Shown piece after piece: positions 1 through 12,723 of a stretch of 41,705 bases of DNA. Where the stretch lies: contig NAOQ01000063.1 in assembly GCA_002751075.1 (NCBI GenBank), positions 44,145 through 85,849 of the forward strand, read 5' to 3'. A program made the position numbers and the translations under genes. Under the pieces are notes generated by a model. It made no database searches and was not told where the DNA came from. It saw only the letters and a program-made list of their open reading frames with translations. This DNA is from Ichthyophonus hoferi. Taxonomy: Eukaryota > Opisthokonta > Ichthyosporea > Ichthyophonida > Ichthyophonidae. The stretch's first letter is position 1. Each line of letters opens with the position of its first letter.

Positions 1-1030
1 AAATGAGGAGCTTAAGATGAATGAAGGGCACTTTAACACCTTCTTGACAATCACAGATAAGCTCTCTCACATTGACAACGCTACTATGTGTAACGGCAAG
101 TCAACTGATAATCCTGTATTTAAACTCTATATCCAAGGGTATTACTTTTGGAGCCATCGCCCCATCTAATGTAGGATAGTTCAGAGCGATAAGGGATGAA
201 GTCCTCCTTACAATAGTGGAGATGTCTTGAAGCCCCACTGTTTAATACAAAATACGTTGTGTTAGTATGGAAAGGAACATTGGACTCGTGGCCATCCTTA
301 TGACTGTTTTTCTGTTTTTCTAGCATTCAGGATACATTTTTCCGGAGGCGAACTGAAAACAGTTAACTAGTTGGAATGCTCTGCCTCCACAGTTGCGCAT
401 TTTGACTAACTCACAGAGCAAATCAAAAGCCTGATCGAAACTGTTACTTCCTTGGATACACCAATGAGCGAGTCCCCAACATCAAGCTATCTTAAGAAGA
501 TATATTCAAGCACTGGTTCTTATCTATAGATTGGAGAAGGGAAAAGCAACGCTAAGCCCAGTCTTGTCTAAACACGTGTAATCAGTGGCAGATGATTCGA
601 CTTCTAAAGAGCCATGGAGCGCCACAACTTACTAGAGCATCAATGCTGCTTATTAAATATCACCAGATCTAATGCGAGCCGTGCTCACCTAATAAAGGAT
701 CATTGGGAGATGTGCATGCATGTATTGAGGTACCTCAACATTTACCAGAATGACGAAGTTCTCTACTGCAAGGGACCACTCAAACTACTAGCCTACAGTG
801 ATGCTGATTTTGGGGCTGACCCTATTGGCGCGAAAAGCACATCGGTATACACCCTAATCTTTGCTGGTGGTTTAGTAGGCTAATTAAGTAAGAAACAGAG
901 AGGCTTCCCCGAGCTCAACTGATAATGAATTCATTGTCATGATCACAAGTATTCAGCAAATCCTTCATAGAATCTTTATTGGACTGCCTTGAGATTGATT
1001 GATAGTTGAACCCAGAATTCCATGCAATCA
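1..1030. mobile_element. Degraded Ty1/copia retroelement pieces, mixed orientation
   Basis: A fossil, heavily broken LTR retroelement of the Ty1/copia superfamily, cut by the window start. Parts that can be read: a Gag (UBN2-type) scrap on the plus strand at about 2-118 (MNEGHFNTFLTITDKLSHID); a protease-like scrap on the minus strand at about 120-310, with the copia-style motif LNSGASRHLHY (consensus DSGAS.H); a weak reverse-transcriptase C-terminal scrap at about 450-560 (FLGYTNERVPNIKLS); and the best-kept part, RNase H, at about 690-900 (WEMCMHVLRYLN, then LLAYSDADFGADP and KSTSVYTL). The protease lies opposite to the other pieces, so the locus is rearranged or holds more than one insertion. 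It carries many breaks and looks old. No terminal repeats were recognised. The superfamily call is firm; boundaries are not. Confidence 0.72.
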
Positions 1031-1245
1031 AACGCGTGCTCAAATTTATTTCTAAGTTCTTTTCTTTTCTTTATGACCTTGATATCTATATACTGATATC
1101 CGGCCAAGAGGTAGCGTTGAAACTAAGTTCTTCATTGCGCCTAGATAAATTAGTTATCCTTCGTTATTTTTACCAACATTTTATATTTAGTTATAGTTAT
1201 CTATTAAGGTCAATAGGAAGTTGTTGTCCAAACTACTGGTCTATG

Positions 1246-1271
1246 CCATAGTGTAGTGGTTAAGTATTTCC
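1246..1271 (+). other. tRNA 5'-half-like sequence (A box), possible SINE head
   Basis: A 26-nt stretch reads like the acceptor/D-arm part of a eukaryotic tRNA, including the A-box-like core TAGTGTAGTGGTTA. The rest of a tRNA is missing: no anticodon stem and no B box (GGTTCNANNCC) follow at the right distance. It could be a decayed tRNA, the head of a tRNA-derived SINE, or chance. Confidence 0.25.
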
Positions 1272-3037
1272 TATAAAAAACAAATCAATCAGGACTTTAT
1301 ACATTTGCCTATTAGTGTTTCCCCCATTTATGCATCTAATAAGCTCCTAAAACAATAGTAAAGCTACTGTTTACTGCAACTGTTTGCTATTACGGTTTTT
1401 GGTTGTCAAATTTATATTATGTCTCTTTATTCTCAAATGGTAGAAATTTATCATCCAGATTCTTTTCTAGATGGCCAACTAGTCAAATCTGGTACGGTCA
1501 AGCCATGAAAGAATACTTGTATAGCACCCATCGACAATTCAGGCACGTTTTATGTCAAAAATAGAATTCAGCACAACCTAAACTTGGTTTTATTTCCAAT
1601 GGTCAATTAAAGTTCAATACAACTGATACGACTGCTATTTCCAACAGATTTTTTACCTGTTATGGGCTACGAGATTGGAGTTAGTTGTCTGACATACAAT
1701 ATCAGTGTAACTAGCAATTAAAAATGACAGCATCAGATAATCAAGCAATCTGACGGGGTCACAGAATATACGACCTCGGTAACTTCTCTGTGGTTTATAA
1801 TCTGAGCTTATTAATCCTGCTTAAATGAAGAATTCTAGGGAATATCAATTATTTACAGTAGTAACTATTATTATACATGATAGTGTCTATACTACTCCAT
1901 TCCTTTTTAATGAGACATCCATTTGATACTGTTGTAATTGCTAATGTTCCGGATGGGATACCATTCTGATCAGTATAACAAGGACATGACATGTAGAGGG
2001 CAGTCACTCACATCCTAGCTTAGGTCTAAAAAATCACCGACAGAGTTCAGGAAACAATGGCAGTGTGTGATGGCCTATACTATTGCGCAATATTCTACAT
2101 AAAATGGGCATATAGTGATCATTTATCCTGATTGAAATTGAACCTAAACATACAATTGGGCAACGCGTGGGCTAGGAAAAGAAAGAGCCTGATAGATTCC
2201 AAAAAAAAAACATGCTTTCAATGTCCCACTAAATAGAGGATGAAAGAAAACATGAAAAGAGTACTAACCGGTACAGCAAGCAGACTACATGCTGAATAGG
2301 AAGGGTTAACGGTCACTAATACTATTGCGTGATGATTAAAAAATCACCCGTAGATATTAAATGTTTCAATTAGACTCCAAAGAATACTTATTGGTTGCTT
2401 TCATTAAGACAATAGTAAAAAATAGCGACTCAGGGCGAGGAGGTTAAACAGCCACACCCGCCTTACATAAAAAGCCCAATGAAATCGTAATAAACATTAT
2501 TTAAAAGTATGCAGTCATGGCATGGCCTCACACATTCAATCACTTAGTCTTAAGGACTGCTGTATAAGTTCCATGCTAATGACACTATTTCCACAACCGC
2601 TCCATAGGGACGTTTTTATATTAATTCGTATATGAGTGGTGCCCAGTACATATTCACACAAAGAGTAAACTGCGATTCGTTTGTGTAGACATTATTACCA
2701 TAACTTCAACAATCAACTACAGCGTGTCTATCAAATTAGAACAAGGCACGACCATACAGGTGCATTTCCATTGGAGCTCGTCTATTTAAGTACCTAAAAC
2801 ACATCAACATTATAAGTCATTAAATGCTATATATTATCAATAGGTAAAAAGGTAGTAAGTACATCCTGGGATAATAATAACAATGACCAACAAATTATGT
2901 ATTCATTACACCCAATGAAAATACAACTTTATCCTTAATAATACAACAGTTTACTAATACTATTAAAAATGGAGAGTATTAATATGAAGATCTAAAGTAA
3001 AACACATACACAACACAACACCAACACAATCACGTAT
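1272..3037. other. Intergenic stretch, no gene recognised
   Basis: About 1.8 kb between the Copia remnants and the 3' end of the G-beta gene. All frames are closed by frequent stops and I recognised no protein motif, RNA gene or clear repeat. The part nearest 3,037 should hold the G-beta 3' UTR and polyadenylation site, which I could not place. Confidence 0.5.
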
Positions 3038-6000
3038 TCAATTCCAAATTTTGAGATAGGAGTCCCATGACCCAGTGCATACTGCCATGCCATCATTAGA
3101 GACACCCATGCAACTAACGCGGTTCTCGTGCCCTTGCAGCTGGCCTACACGAGTTCCCTTGAGCACATCCCAGACATTGCAATTAAAATCGTCATATCTA
3201 TAGTGTTGGTATGTTTGGGAAGGGGTGCATTTGTGTATTTGAATAGTTATGAAATATTGATTGGGAGTTAAAAACAAAATGAGTGTGTGGGGGATAGAGA
3301 GGAGAGGGTAAGGTTATTAGTGTTTAGTAGTTCAGCAAGAAAAAACCCATAGCCTTTAAAGAAATAACCCATGCTAAATATAATTAGATATATATGCACA
3401 TTCATTTTTAAAACCAAGTAACAATCCAAAAATTATATAATTAGGAAAAAAGAGAAAAAGACATGAAAAAAGGCCGAGAAAGTTTGAGATAGAGAGAGGG
3501 TAAAGCAAACAAAGCAGGATGGCCTCAGCAATACCATAGCAGTAGGCACTCCCCATCTCTCTAACCCAGTCATAATCACTATATCATAACAGAAACACAT
3601 ACCCAGCAAACAGAAGACGACCAGACTTGGAGAAAGCAACTGAGGTAATACCACACAGAATACTGCTATGTGTGTAGACGTTCATTTCACAATCCGCTCG
3701 TATGTCAAATAGACGGCACGAGGCATCATCAGAGCCCGTGGCAAAGGCCTGGGAGTCAGGGTAGTACACAATAGCATTGATATCTGATTCATGACCAGAG
3801 AAAACTTGTATACTTTTACCTGACCGGGTATCCCATCGGCGTACCTGGGCATCACAGGCACCTACATGTGCATGGATTCATAAAAGCAAGGCGTGGGTCA
3901 GTAGGTGACCCACAGTCTACCCCGCTTTGTTGAACCAATACCTCTTCGTGTCATTTACATACTTTTTTCAATCATTTTAAATTTTAGGCCTAAATCTGGT
4001 TGGCTGATAATATATTAAATCAACATGCTCTCCAGCAACCTACAATGCAATCAACTCATTTATATATTCATATTAGCGCTTCATTTCTATTAAGTGATAG
4101 GAAACCATATTGTTCATTTATTTCTTGCAATTAGGCCGACAGAAGGGCTTGTATTTGAAGCACGGATGACAAACGCATTATAGTGTAACACTCATACTCA
4201 TAATGTGTGTGGTACGGTACATATAGGTGTGACATAAGTAGAGTAATCTTAATAATAGTAACTAAGATAAGGATAAGTGACACTTTTCTGATAAATTTGT
4301 AGATACTGAAAGTAATAATTACAATTATGTAGTAAGAAAGCCAAAATTAATAGCTGTAATGATTACGATAATGCGAATGATCAGATAAGTTTAAAGAAAG
4401 ACGGGGTAGAAAGATAAAGAAAACTCAATAAAGAAAAGAAGAGTAATAGAAAATTGTTCAAGAAAAAACTAGAGAACTAACAGGGTCAAGGAAAGGATAA
4501 ACGAGGTACTAAGAGAATGACAGCCGAACTTACCAGAAATAAAACTGTTGTTATCCCCTGCAACGGAGAGAGACATGACATCACCAGTGTGGCCTTGGAA
4601 CTGAGTCTTCAACTGACCTGTCTCAATGTCCCATAGTGCACACGTCATATCACCGGATGATGTCACAATTTCCTTATCACTCAGAAAACGACAGCAAGAC
4701 AGATAACCTGAGAGAGACAACGTGGGTGAGGTGAAGGGAGGGTTTGTTCAGTGAATCATTGTATGAACTAAGATATTGGTGGTGAATGATTCCATAATAA
4801 AGGAGTGTGGCATAGATATAAGAAGGTACAAGAAACTATTATAACAGCTATAGAAATCACGTTAATAATGGTAGGGAGCCAATGGCAGCATTACTATAGA
4901 AAGATTGATGTTCCACGATAAATTATTAAATGAACTCTATAGGTGAAATGCATATATAGCATTAAGTAATGAGACTGGGACAATTGAGACAAAACGCAAA
5001 CATCTCATCACGCAATATATATAGGATATTCTAAGTCTAGTTCAATATTTAGTTTCTAATCACTTGAAAAAATGCTCGCTGAGCCCGTCCAGTGTACAAT
5101 AATAGATCGACAGGGAGAAATTAAAAGTGTGTATATGGTAGAGAAGGAGAAAAAGAATGACCACGCCTGATTAACATAAACGAAAAACTAGAAACTACAA
5201 CGAAGAAGGGTGCATAATACTTCTTAATGCGGTAAATATGCCATTCAGAACAAAACTTCTATATAGAAAGAAAGTGACAGAGGAGGAGAGAGGAAGGAAG
5301 GCAAATAAAAGAGAATACGATGGTAAGAGACAAACAGACAGACAGGGAATAGGCAGAGTACGCATACGAGCAGAAAAATAAAATAATTGACACGCAAAAA
5401 AGCCCAGTTCCAAACAATAACCAACTAACACAATGCACTTCGTAAACATCCACTTACCAGTATGTGCAGAAAGTTCGCGGCTTACACAAACTGCGCCTTC
5501 TCTCGTACGTAGATTGTAAATAGAACACATGTTATCTAACCCTCCACAGGCCACAAAGTTTCCAGAGGGAGCATAGGCACATGTCATGACCCAGGATGAG
5601 CGCAGAGGGATGGCATGTACCTTGTTGGTAGTATATGCGTCCCAGACAATCAGCTTGCCATCTTGTGAAGCACTCACTAAGTGCCTGACGGTTTTACCGT
5701 TAAGTGTGACTGAGTTAGATAAGAAATTCCTTTTGTCTCCCTATTTCCCCATGTAAATCTAGCTTCATAGCGCTAGGATGATCACAGAATTTCGTAGAGA
5801 TAAAAGGGGATACAACAAATAAAAATAAAACATGTAGATAAAGAAAGAGAACAAGAAAGTAGCAGTGATAGTGATCATGTGAGTACTAATGGGGAAGCAA
5901 GAACAAAATTCATGAGGGAGGAGGCGGGGAACATAAATAGAATAAATACATGCAGATATACACATCAAATGCTCGTATACAGAGTGCACCAATAACACCA

Positions 6001-6566
6001 CTTACTTATTGTCCGCAGACCAGTGCATAGAATAGATCTTGGCCAAATGACCACGTAATGTACGTCTCACCCGCATACCTAAGCGGGGGATCTCGGCTAA
6101 AGCTGAGCACCACATCCGCTATGTGTCAGTCATATGCTCATATTTTTATATAAAGACATAGCAAGATCACTACTTGCGGTCTTTGGAAAATATATTATAC
6201 TGATATAGATATAAATATTCTATTCTCACATTTCCCTCTACATTCTAATGAACGTGGTAACGAAAAGAGCGTCAAACGATAGTGCCAGAAGAGATATGTG
6301 TAACTTGAGGAAAAAGAATGGAGACAAACACTACGAAAAGCCATAAATAGATAGAAAAAGGAAGAGAGAGAAAGAAAAGATAATGAGGCTGAATAGATAA
6401 AAGAACAAGAAACTCTAAAAAAAGGAGACTACTCCATATGAAGAATGACTAGTAGGACAATCCCTGAGGAAAATAATAAATATATATATAAACATTTGTG
6501 AAACAATCATGAAGAGATAGTGTACAAAAGAAAAAGAAGCAGAAAAGACAAACAGAAGAAAAATAA

Positions 6567-6603
<37 letters not shown>

Positions 6604-7405
6604 AATATAGAGTGGTATAAGAATGTATAGATATAGATAGAGAGCAGGGTGGACTGAGGAATGCAAAAGTGTGAAATAAATAAATATATATACAGAAAAG
6701 AAAAAAAAGCAAAGAAACAAACACACAGATATTTAAAAAACGTATACAAATATACAGATAAAGAGAAGGGCATGGAAGGCAGCTATGATCAAAAAGAGGT
6801 GAATATAAACACCTTTGTAAGAATAATCCCAACCATAAACCCATTATACTAATATTGTCCCCTATCTCAAGAGTAATGGCCAGTAAATGTTCTATCATAT
6901 TTATGAAACCACAAACATTGAGAGAGAAGAGGGAGAACGTAGCATCATTTTAAACATATGGCAACTACACAATAACTTGACTCGGAGGCTATTTAATCTA
7001 CCATATTATTATACTATTACACAGGAAAATATATATGCAAATAAGTGTGTAAATGAATTAATATAGACGTGTATTTTTTAATGTATTGTATAGGCATATA
7101 TAGTAGTATAACACAGCTGCTCAGCTAAGCTATTCCTAATGTAGAGTGAGGACAAAAAAAAACACCAGAATCTTACAGAATTGCGTGCCTATTTATTTTA
7201 TTATCATTAATGCTACTAAGAAAAAAAAGCTCTTGTATATGTTTTGGTAAAAAATATCCTAATAACAAGAATGTAATTGGAAATCGGACTTACATTGGAC
7301 AGACTCAACTAAAGTTGTGTCACGTTTGGAGTCTCTTGCGGCCTTGATTTTGGCCTTGATCTCCTCCGACTCCTTCTTAAGCTGTTGAATCCTTTCTTCC
7401 GACAT
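3038..7405 (-). CDS. GPB1: Heterotrimeric G-protein beta subunit (Gbeta, 7 WD40), 6 exons
   Basis: Exons in coding order, all minus strand: 7405-7294, 6102-6006, 5684-5458, 4707-4534, 3861-3603, 3197-3038 (TGA). The phases join cleanly to give 342 aa, the usual Gbeta size. Residues 1-37 form the charged N-terminal helix ([20 protein letters not shown]) that pairs with Ggamma. Seven WD40 blades follow, with hallmark strings [98 protein letters not shown] and the C-terminus [11 protein letters not shown]. These wordings are nearest to fungal Gbeta. The known role is a membrane-associated Gbeta-gamma dimer acting with Galpha in pheromone, nutrient or cAMP signalling. The start is the only ATG opening the conserved N-helix. 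Introns are 321-1,191 nt. Exon 2 has two in-frame acceptors 6 nt apart. No defect is seen. Confidence 0.96.
6569..6600. repeat. (AT)16 microsatellite in G-beta intron 1
   Basis: Thirty-two bases of perfect AT dinucleotide inside the first intron (7293-6103) of the G-beta gene, in a wider purine/AT-rich segment. The open frames across it are low-complexity artefacts. Confidence 0.95.
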
Positions 7406-10400
7406 TTTGCTGCAACAAACACAGGGAGTCAACACATTTTCATCAAATAGTAAATGAAATAGTTGTGAAATAAAAAACTTCGAGGAAAAAGTAATGAGTA
7501 ACGAGTATAGCCCATAGAAAAAAATGCACATAGTTAATTATATATAAAGAAAGAAAGAAGAGCTACACGGTTAAAACAAAACCTGGTTGCCCCCACCAGC
7601 CAATGCCTTAAGCACCAACAAGTGACATTCGGAAATAATTGAAGAGAAAAAAAAACGTTACACAATCTATGTAGAATACAAATAAATCTTTGTATATATA
7701 TTCATCTATTTCGGTTGATAGAGATGAACATATATACATATATGTGTGCGTGTGTCCAAAATAATCAATATCTAACATTAAAATATTAAAAGTAAAATAT
7801 ACTTAGTTGCCAACCAATGCGAGCACAAATATTTATGAAACATGCCTATGACTTAACTACTACAAAAAATTATATCACCGCACAACTTATTTCACCTAGA
7901 AACGGCTCTACAAATCGTACATGAAAGAACCCAAGAGTTTTGTAGAAGATACAAAATAATACGAATGATACGACGATGTTTGCCAATAAAGGCTGTTGAA
8001 AGATAAAAAAGCAGTTTATAAACTAATTATACTATATTCTTAAACAATTAAGAAAAGATATCAAAAATGAAGCGCTTTGTTGTTAAATAAAAGAAGGTAT
8101 ACCTGTTAAAAAGGCACGACCTAGTCGTTTATACAGGGATAGTAATCGACGCAAAATGCGGAACTGGCAAGGGTAGGATTGCCAATTTAACCAACTAAAA
8201 AAAAAAACAATAAAGAAAAAAAAGGACTAATACTATTAATATGTGCAACGCCTATAAAAGTTAAAGAAGGTCGCCTTTTATCTTAAACTAGCCTAATAAT
8301 AAGAAATTGAGATTTGTAATAGGAAAGAAAGAAAAAATGTAATTAATATCGCAACCACAGCCATAGTCTTGACGCATTACATTATAATTAGCCTGTCATT
8401 TTGATGTGAGTAATATTTCTTTTTCCCCCCGATCATTGGTCCATCGTAAACGGGTTTTGAAGCGGCAATCAGGGAAAAAGAAAAAGAATGATTGTGAGCG
8501 TGTGCGTGACTATGGTTTTTTAAAAATTCTTACTGTTGGTAAGTGTTTTTGTGGTTTATTAATTTCTTTTATTAATTAAATTGATAATGTTAACAGTGGA
8601 AAAAGAAATGTTTGATATTTTATTATTTTTATATAAAAATATTTTGGATTAGATGTAGACCATAAATAGTTTTATTGCATTGGTGTGGCTGCTTTTGTAT
8701 AAAAAAAATGCCAGAGCATGAAATTCCAACATTATAAGCCACTTAGATTGTTTGTCTTGGTGGCAGTGACCAGGTTATTAAATTAAACTTAACTTGATAG
8801 TAGAATCAAGCCACTCAGGGTTATGTTGGCTGTGTATATAAACAAATGGAATACGGTTTGTACTTCTATTTTTATTTTTATTTTTATTCTGACTATATTT
8901 GGTGGTTTAAAATAGCATGTGGTATAGTAGTCACGTTTCCCATCCATCTATATAGGGAAACGGAAAGCTCATCGTTAGATTACTTAATCCACCATGATCG
9001 ATGATATCTAAATGTTCGTCTATAAGCTAAAGGAAAATATTGTAGCTTCGCTTTGTGGCTATCAAGAAAGTAGTCGAAGGACTATGCTTGGTGAGACAAG
9101 CATTTGGGAAGGGAGACTAATGGGTACGGTTCTTGGAGAATTATACTTGAAAGTTCTCTACTGTGATATAAATAGTAAGGCGAGTGATATTATTAAAAAA
9201 AAAAGTAATGAAGTAAAGGGTATGGTCACTACTTAGTGGGAAAGCACAGAGATGAACACAGAAATAATCAAGTTGTTTCAAAAATACTAAAGAAATAATA
9301 TACGTGCAATTATGCCCACAGTCATAAGGATCTATAATAAAGAAAACTGCCTAATGGGCACCTACAAACACCATTCAAATGTCTGTAAATTCCGGCAAAA
9401 AATTATGCATAATTAATTCCCTTTAAGCTAGTAAAACTATGGATTACATATGCATAAACACTGCATAGGTATATCATGTATATATGACTACTCTTGTGGT
9501 TCGGATTAATTAATGTCCTTTACTACACATAGACGTAAGTTCATAAGCTCACTCAAGAGATATCATGGAATAAAATTAACTCGTGAAGTTTTAAAACTAG
9601 AACTAAAGCGTGTTATCTTATGCATTGTATAGTCTTGGCCGCAGATTAGATTAACTGATAGCAATCGGCAATTGACAGCATACAATTATATACAATTTCA
9701 TAGATTGAACTTTTACCATTGCTTTACGAACAAGTTCATCTGCAGTAGGTACAGTTGGTAAAGGAAACAGAGAGTAAGTAGGAGCTAGATTATCTTTTTA
9801 CTCTTCATAGTAGTATATACATATTTACACATTCCATTTTATTTATTTCTGTTCTTCACTTTAAATTTTCAATATTGATCTCTATAAATAACCGCACTTG
9901 CATATCTGCGTATCTAAAAACATAATGCAATCATCCATTCCTGTCAAGCATTCTTTTGAGTGGGCACGGTAATCAAGATCATATCAACTAACAATTAGAT
10001 CTTATCTCGCGTCACCATGACCATCCTTTAAGGCATATCTAGATAAGCTTCATCCATTCTTGACGCATCTACGGTTATATTTTTATTTATCGTGTATAGT
10101 GACGTCAGTGGTCATTAATTCATGCGATTCAGGACAGACTGGGGAACTTTATTAGTGATCGGCCCTTTTAGTTTAAGCCAATCATTAACACTTAAAATTT
10201 TTCAAAAATTCCTAAGCATGTCGAAAACACGGTCAAGCCAAAATTAGCAATACTGTGCTATTAAACTCCAGAGGCCCTTTTTAAACAAACGCCATATCAG
10301 ATTTGTTTAAATATGAAGTTACGGGTTTGTTAAAGTACATAAGATAAAAAAATGATAATAGAAACTGATAATTGGTTAATAAAAAATTTAATCGCTGTTG

Positions 10401-11750
10401 GCCAACGGAAAAAAAAACATGGGGTTACACATTGGAAAAAGTGTGCGGGATTTAATTTATCATCGTTGCATGGTTTCGTTTGGAACATTTATACACTTGT
10501 GGCTCACGTCCACGGTGTGACCATATGATTCATAGCCAATTGAAGAGGAGGTTCGAACCGATCCGTAATTGCTGTTACTGAATAACTGCTCTTAGACAAC
10601 ATAAGTTCAGATAACGGTTTCTCTGTGCATTTGAATGTGGTGGAGAAGTGCAAAGAAACAAGAGATGTGCTATAGATAGAACGTGATATTTATTTAGCAC
10701 ACGCTGCATTTTCGAGACAATGGTAAAAGTTAAGCTATTGCATATCTGGAATAACTATTGACTATTGACTAGCGCTTGGCCAATTAAATTATACTTAGTT
10801 GGTTGGAATCTAACAACATAAAACTAAATTACAATTAGATTGCCATGATGGTAGTTATAAGGGAAGTCATGAATATATGAAGTGGGCAACATTAGTGTAT
10901 AGCCAGTTCAACTGCAAAGGGCATTTATACACTTCTACTCGTAAGTGTAACTCAAGTTGTAATGTTTTGTGAACTGAAATGAGACGTCCAGTACTTCCTC
11001 GAAAATTAATTATTTCCGCTTTTAAGTATATAAAGATAGGTCGCCCTTTTCTTTGTAAAAGCCGGGCTAGATAGTAAAAATAATAGCTATGCTTAGCTGT
11101 GCATATAAAGATACTATTGCTATTCCAAAACAAAAGAGCAAAATAAGATATTACTGATAATGATCCACAAGCACCAGTCATTTGTGCCTTTAAAGACCTT
11201 TTTTTCGCATCTTAAGCTCTCATTTTTCATTTTACTGAGTACTAATAGCATAAATGCTTACGTTATCTCGCATTTAAATAGACTGTATTGCAGGAACAAC
11301 AAACGACTACCTTAAACTAACTTATTGTAGTTATTAAACCAATTTTATGTTGAGTGAGAACGAAAAGGTTTTTTTTTTTTTTTTGAGAGGAGGCAATCTT
11401 CCTGAACAAGTATATATAACCTTAATATTAGAAAATAATATCTAGGCTATTGTAGCGGGACTGGCACCTTAACGATTATGAGATGAAGCCTAGGGTGGAG
11501 GTGATTCTTATATTAATGCTATTGGGGCTATTCCTTAATACCCAAAATTATATGACGTTTTCCGTTGATATTTTTCATTCATGTATTCACCTCACCATTC
11601 TTAGAGTTTGGTTAGGAGACGCTTTAAACCTACACCTCCTATAGTCTGGATGCCCCAGATAAGGGCTGGCATTATTATATTTTAGTCATAAACTTGTCTT
11701 ACAATTGCTCTCTATCTCTACAAGCCATACTAAACATCTGTTAAGTTAGT
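7406..11750. other. 5' flank of the G-beta gene and long intergenic stretch
   Basis: About 4.3 kb with no supported gene. The first kilobase should hold the G-beta 5' UTR and promoter; an ATTGG (reverse CCAAT) box lies near 8435, too weak to call. Small open frames at 9012-9236 (+, 74 aa) and 10867-11181 (-, 104 aa) have no recognisable domain and no splice or compositional support. A T16 run is at 11369-11384. Otherwise I see nothing. Confidence 0.45.
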
Positions 11751-11759
11751 AATCTAATC

Positions 11760-11900
11760 AATAGTTGAAGGCTTGGTACGAATTCCAGTGGCAACACCCT
11801 TTCTCCAATTCTGATTGAGGCAGATCACCAATCCAATTAGTATACCCACTGACTAGACGATCTCCTATAATGAATCTCTTTGAAGAATTGGGAGGTATGT
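11760..11900 (-). mobile_element. Possible Copia RNase H scrap
   Basis: On the minus strand a short frame reads VSGYTNWIGDLPQSEL, which loosely follows the Copia RNase H pattern GY(T/S)DADWAGD..D.R.ST. If real it is an old, badly broken fragment. The match is short and could be chance. Confidence 0.25.
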
Positions 11901-12363
11901 CATGTCCTTAATTTACTATAGAATAAAATGCGCCGTAACAAACATCTCTAATCTTTGCACCGTACCTCTATAACGGTCCAATATCTCTACTTAGTCGCTC
12001 ATACCAATTTAGTATATTTCGGATTCATGGAGACAAGCCACAATTCATATCCCTGGTTGACAATAATAGACCAAAGGAGTATTTACTCAAGCCGTATAAA
12101 ATACTAAAAACCGAAAAAGCAAAACAAATAAATGTGTATGCCTGCAAATAAAGCTCTATCAATACATATATGTTATCATGCGCAAATATACCCATAAAAT
12201 CTTTGTATTCCTTGTTGTTCCAAGTGCATTCAATTTAGATCTGCTCAGCTCACAGTAGTATGTTAGCTAGTACGTCATAGTTCTCTTAGATTAGAGGTGA
12301 CTGTCTACCTATATACATACCAATTCAATAGATATATTACATACATCATAATAGTATTAAGAA

Positions 12364-12546
12364 ATGAGAATGTCAAGAGCGAAAACGTTTGGTTGGCATC
12401 AAGCCATTGAACATTCGTTATGGCCAGGCTCTGACCAGAATATGTTAGTGGAGAATATAAGCATACGTTTATTCTGCGAAGACAAAACATTTACCTTGAG
12501 AAGATGCGCCCAAGCCAAGGGCGGATGTACAATTATGACTGATTGA
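12364..12546 (+). other. Open frame of 60 aa downstream of LUC7, unknown
   Basis: A plus-strand ATG-to-stop frame of 60 codons, tail-to-tail with LUC7 and about 180 nt past its stop. Its composition is less AT-rich than its surroundings and its protein is not low-complexity (it begins MRMSRAKTFGWHQAIEHSL and has several Cys and Trp). I recognise no family. The minus strand is open too (12399-12617, 72 aa), which suggests a compositional island or a fossil coding scrap rather than a gene. Confidence 0.15.
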
Positions 12547-12723
12547 CCAACATCATATCGAAGGTATACATATAGAAAAAAATTACCATGTGCCCAATAC
12601 CACTGCAGAAGCATCAACTATCGATATGTATGTGCGCAAACTAAGCATCGGTATGTATAAATACATCACCTATCTATCCTAATAAATATACGTATCAAGA
12701 TACTTGACATATAGGCCATCCTA

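Noticed and set aside
6415-6898. Three overlapping minus-strand frames of 88-149 aa rich in Tyr, Ile and Phe
   Set aside because: They lie inside G-beta intron 1 over AT and purine repeats and are low-complexity artefacts.
10545-10567. GGTTCGAACC, a perfect tRNA T-arm/B-box core
   Set aside because: No matching A box, anticodon stem or acceptor stem at the right distance upstream; the palindrome alone is not a tRNA.
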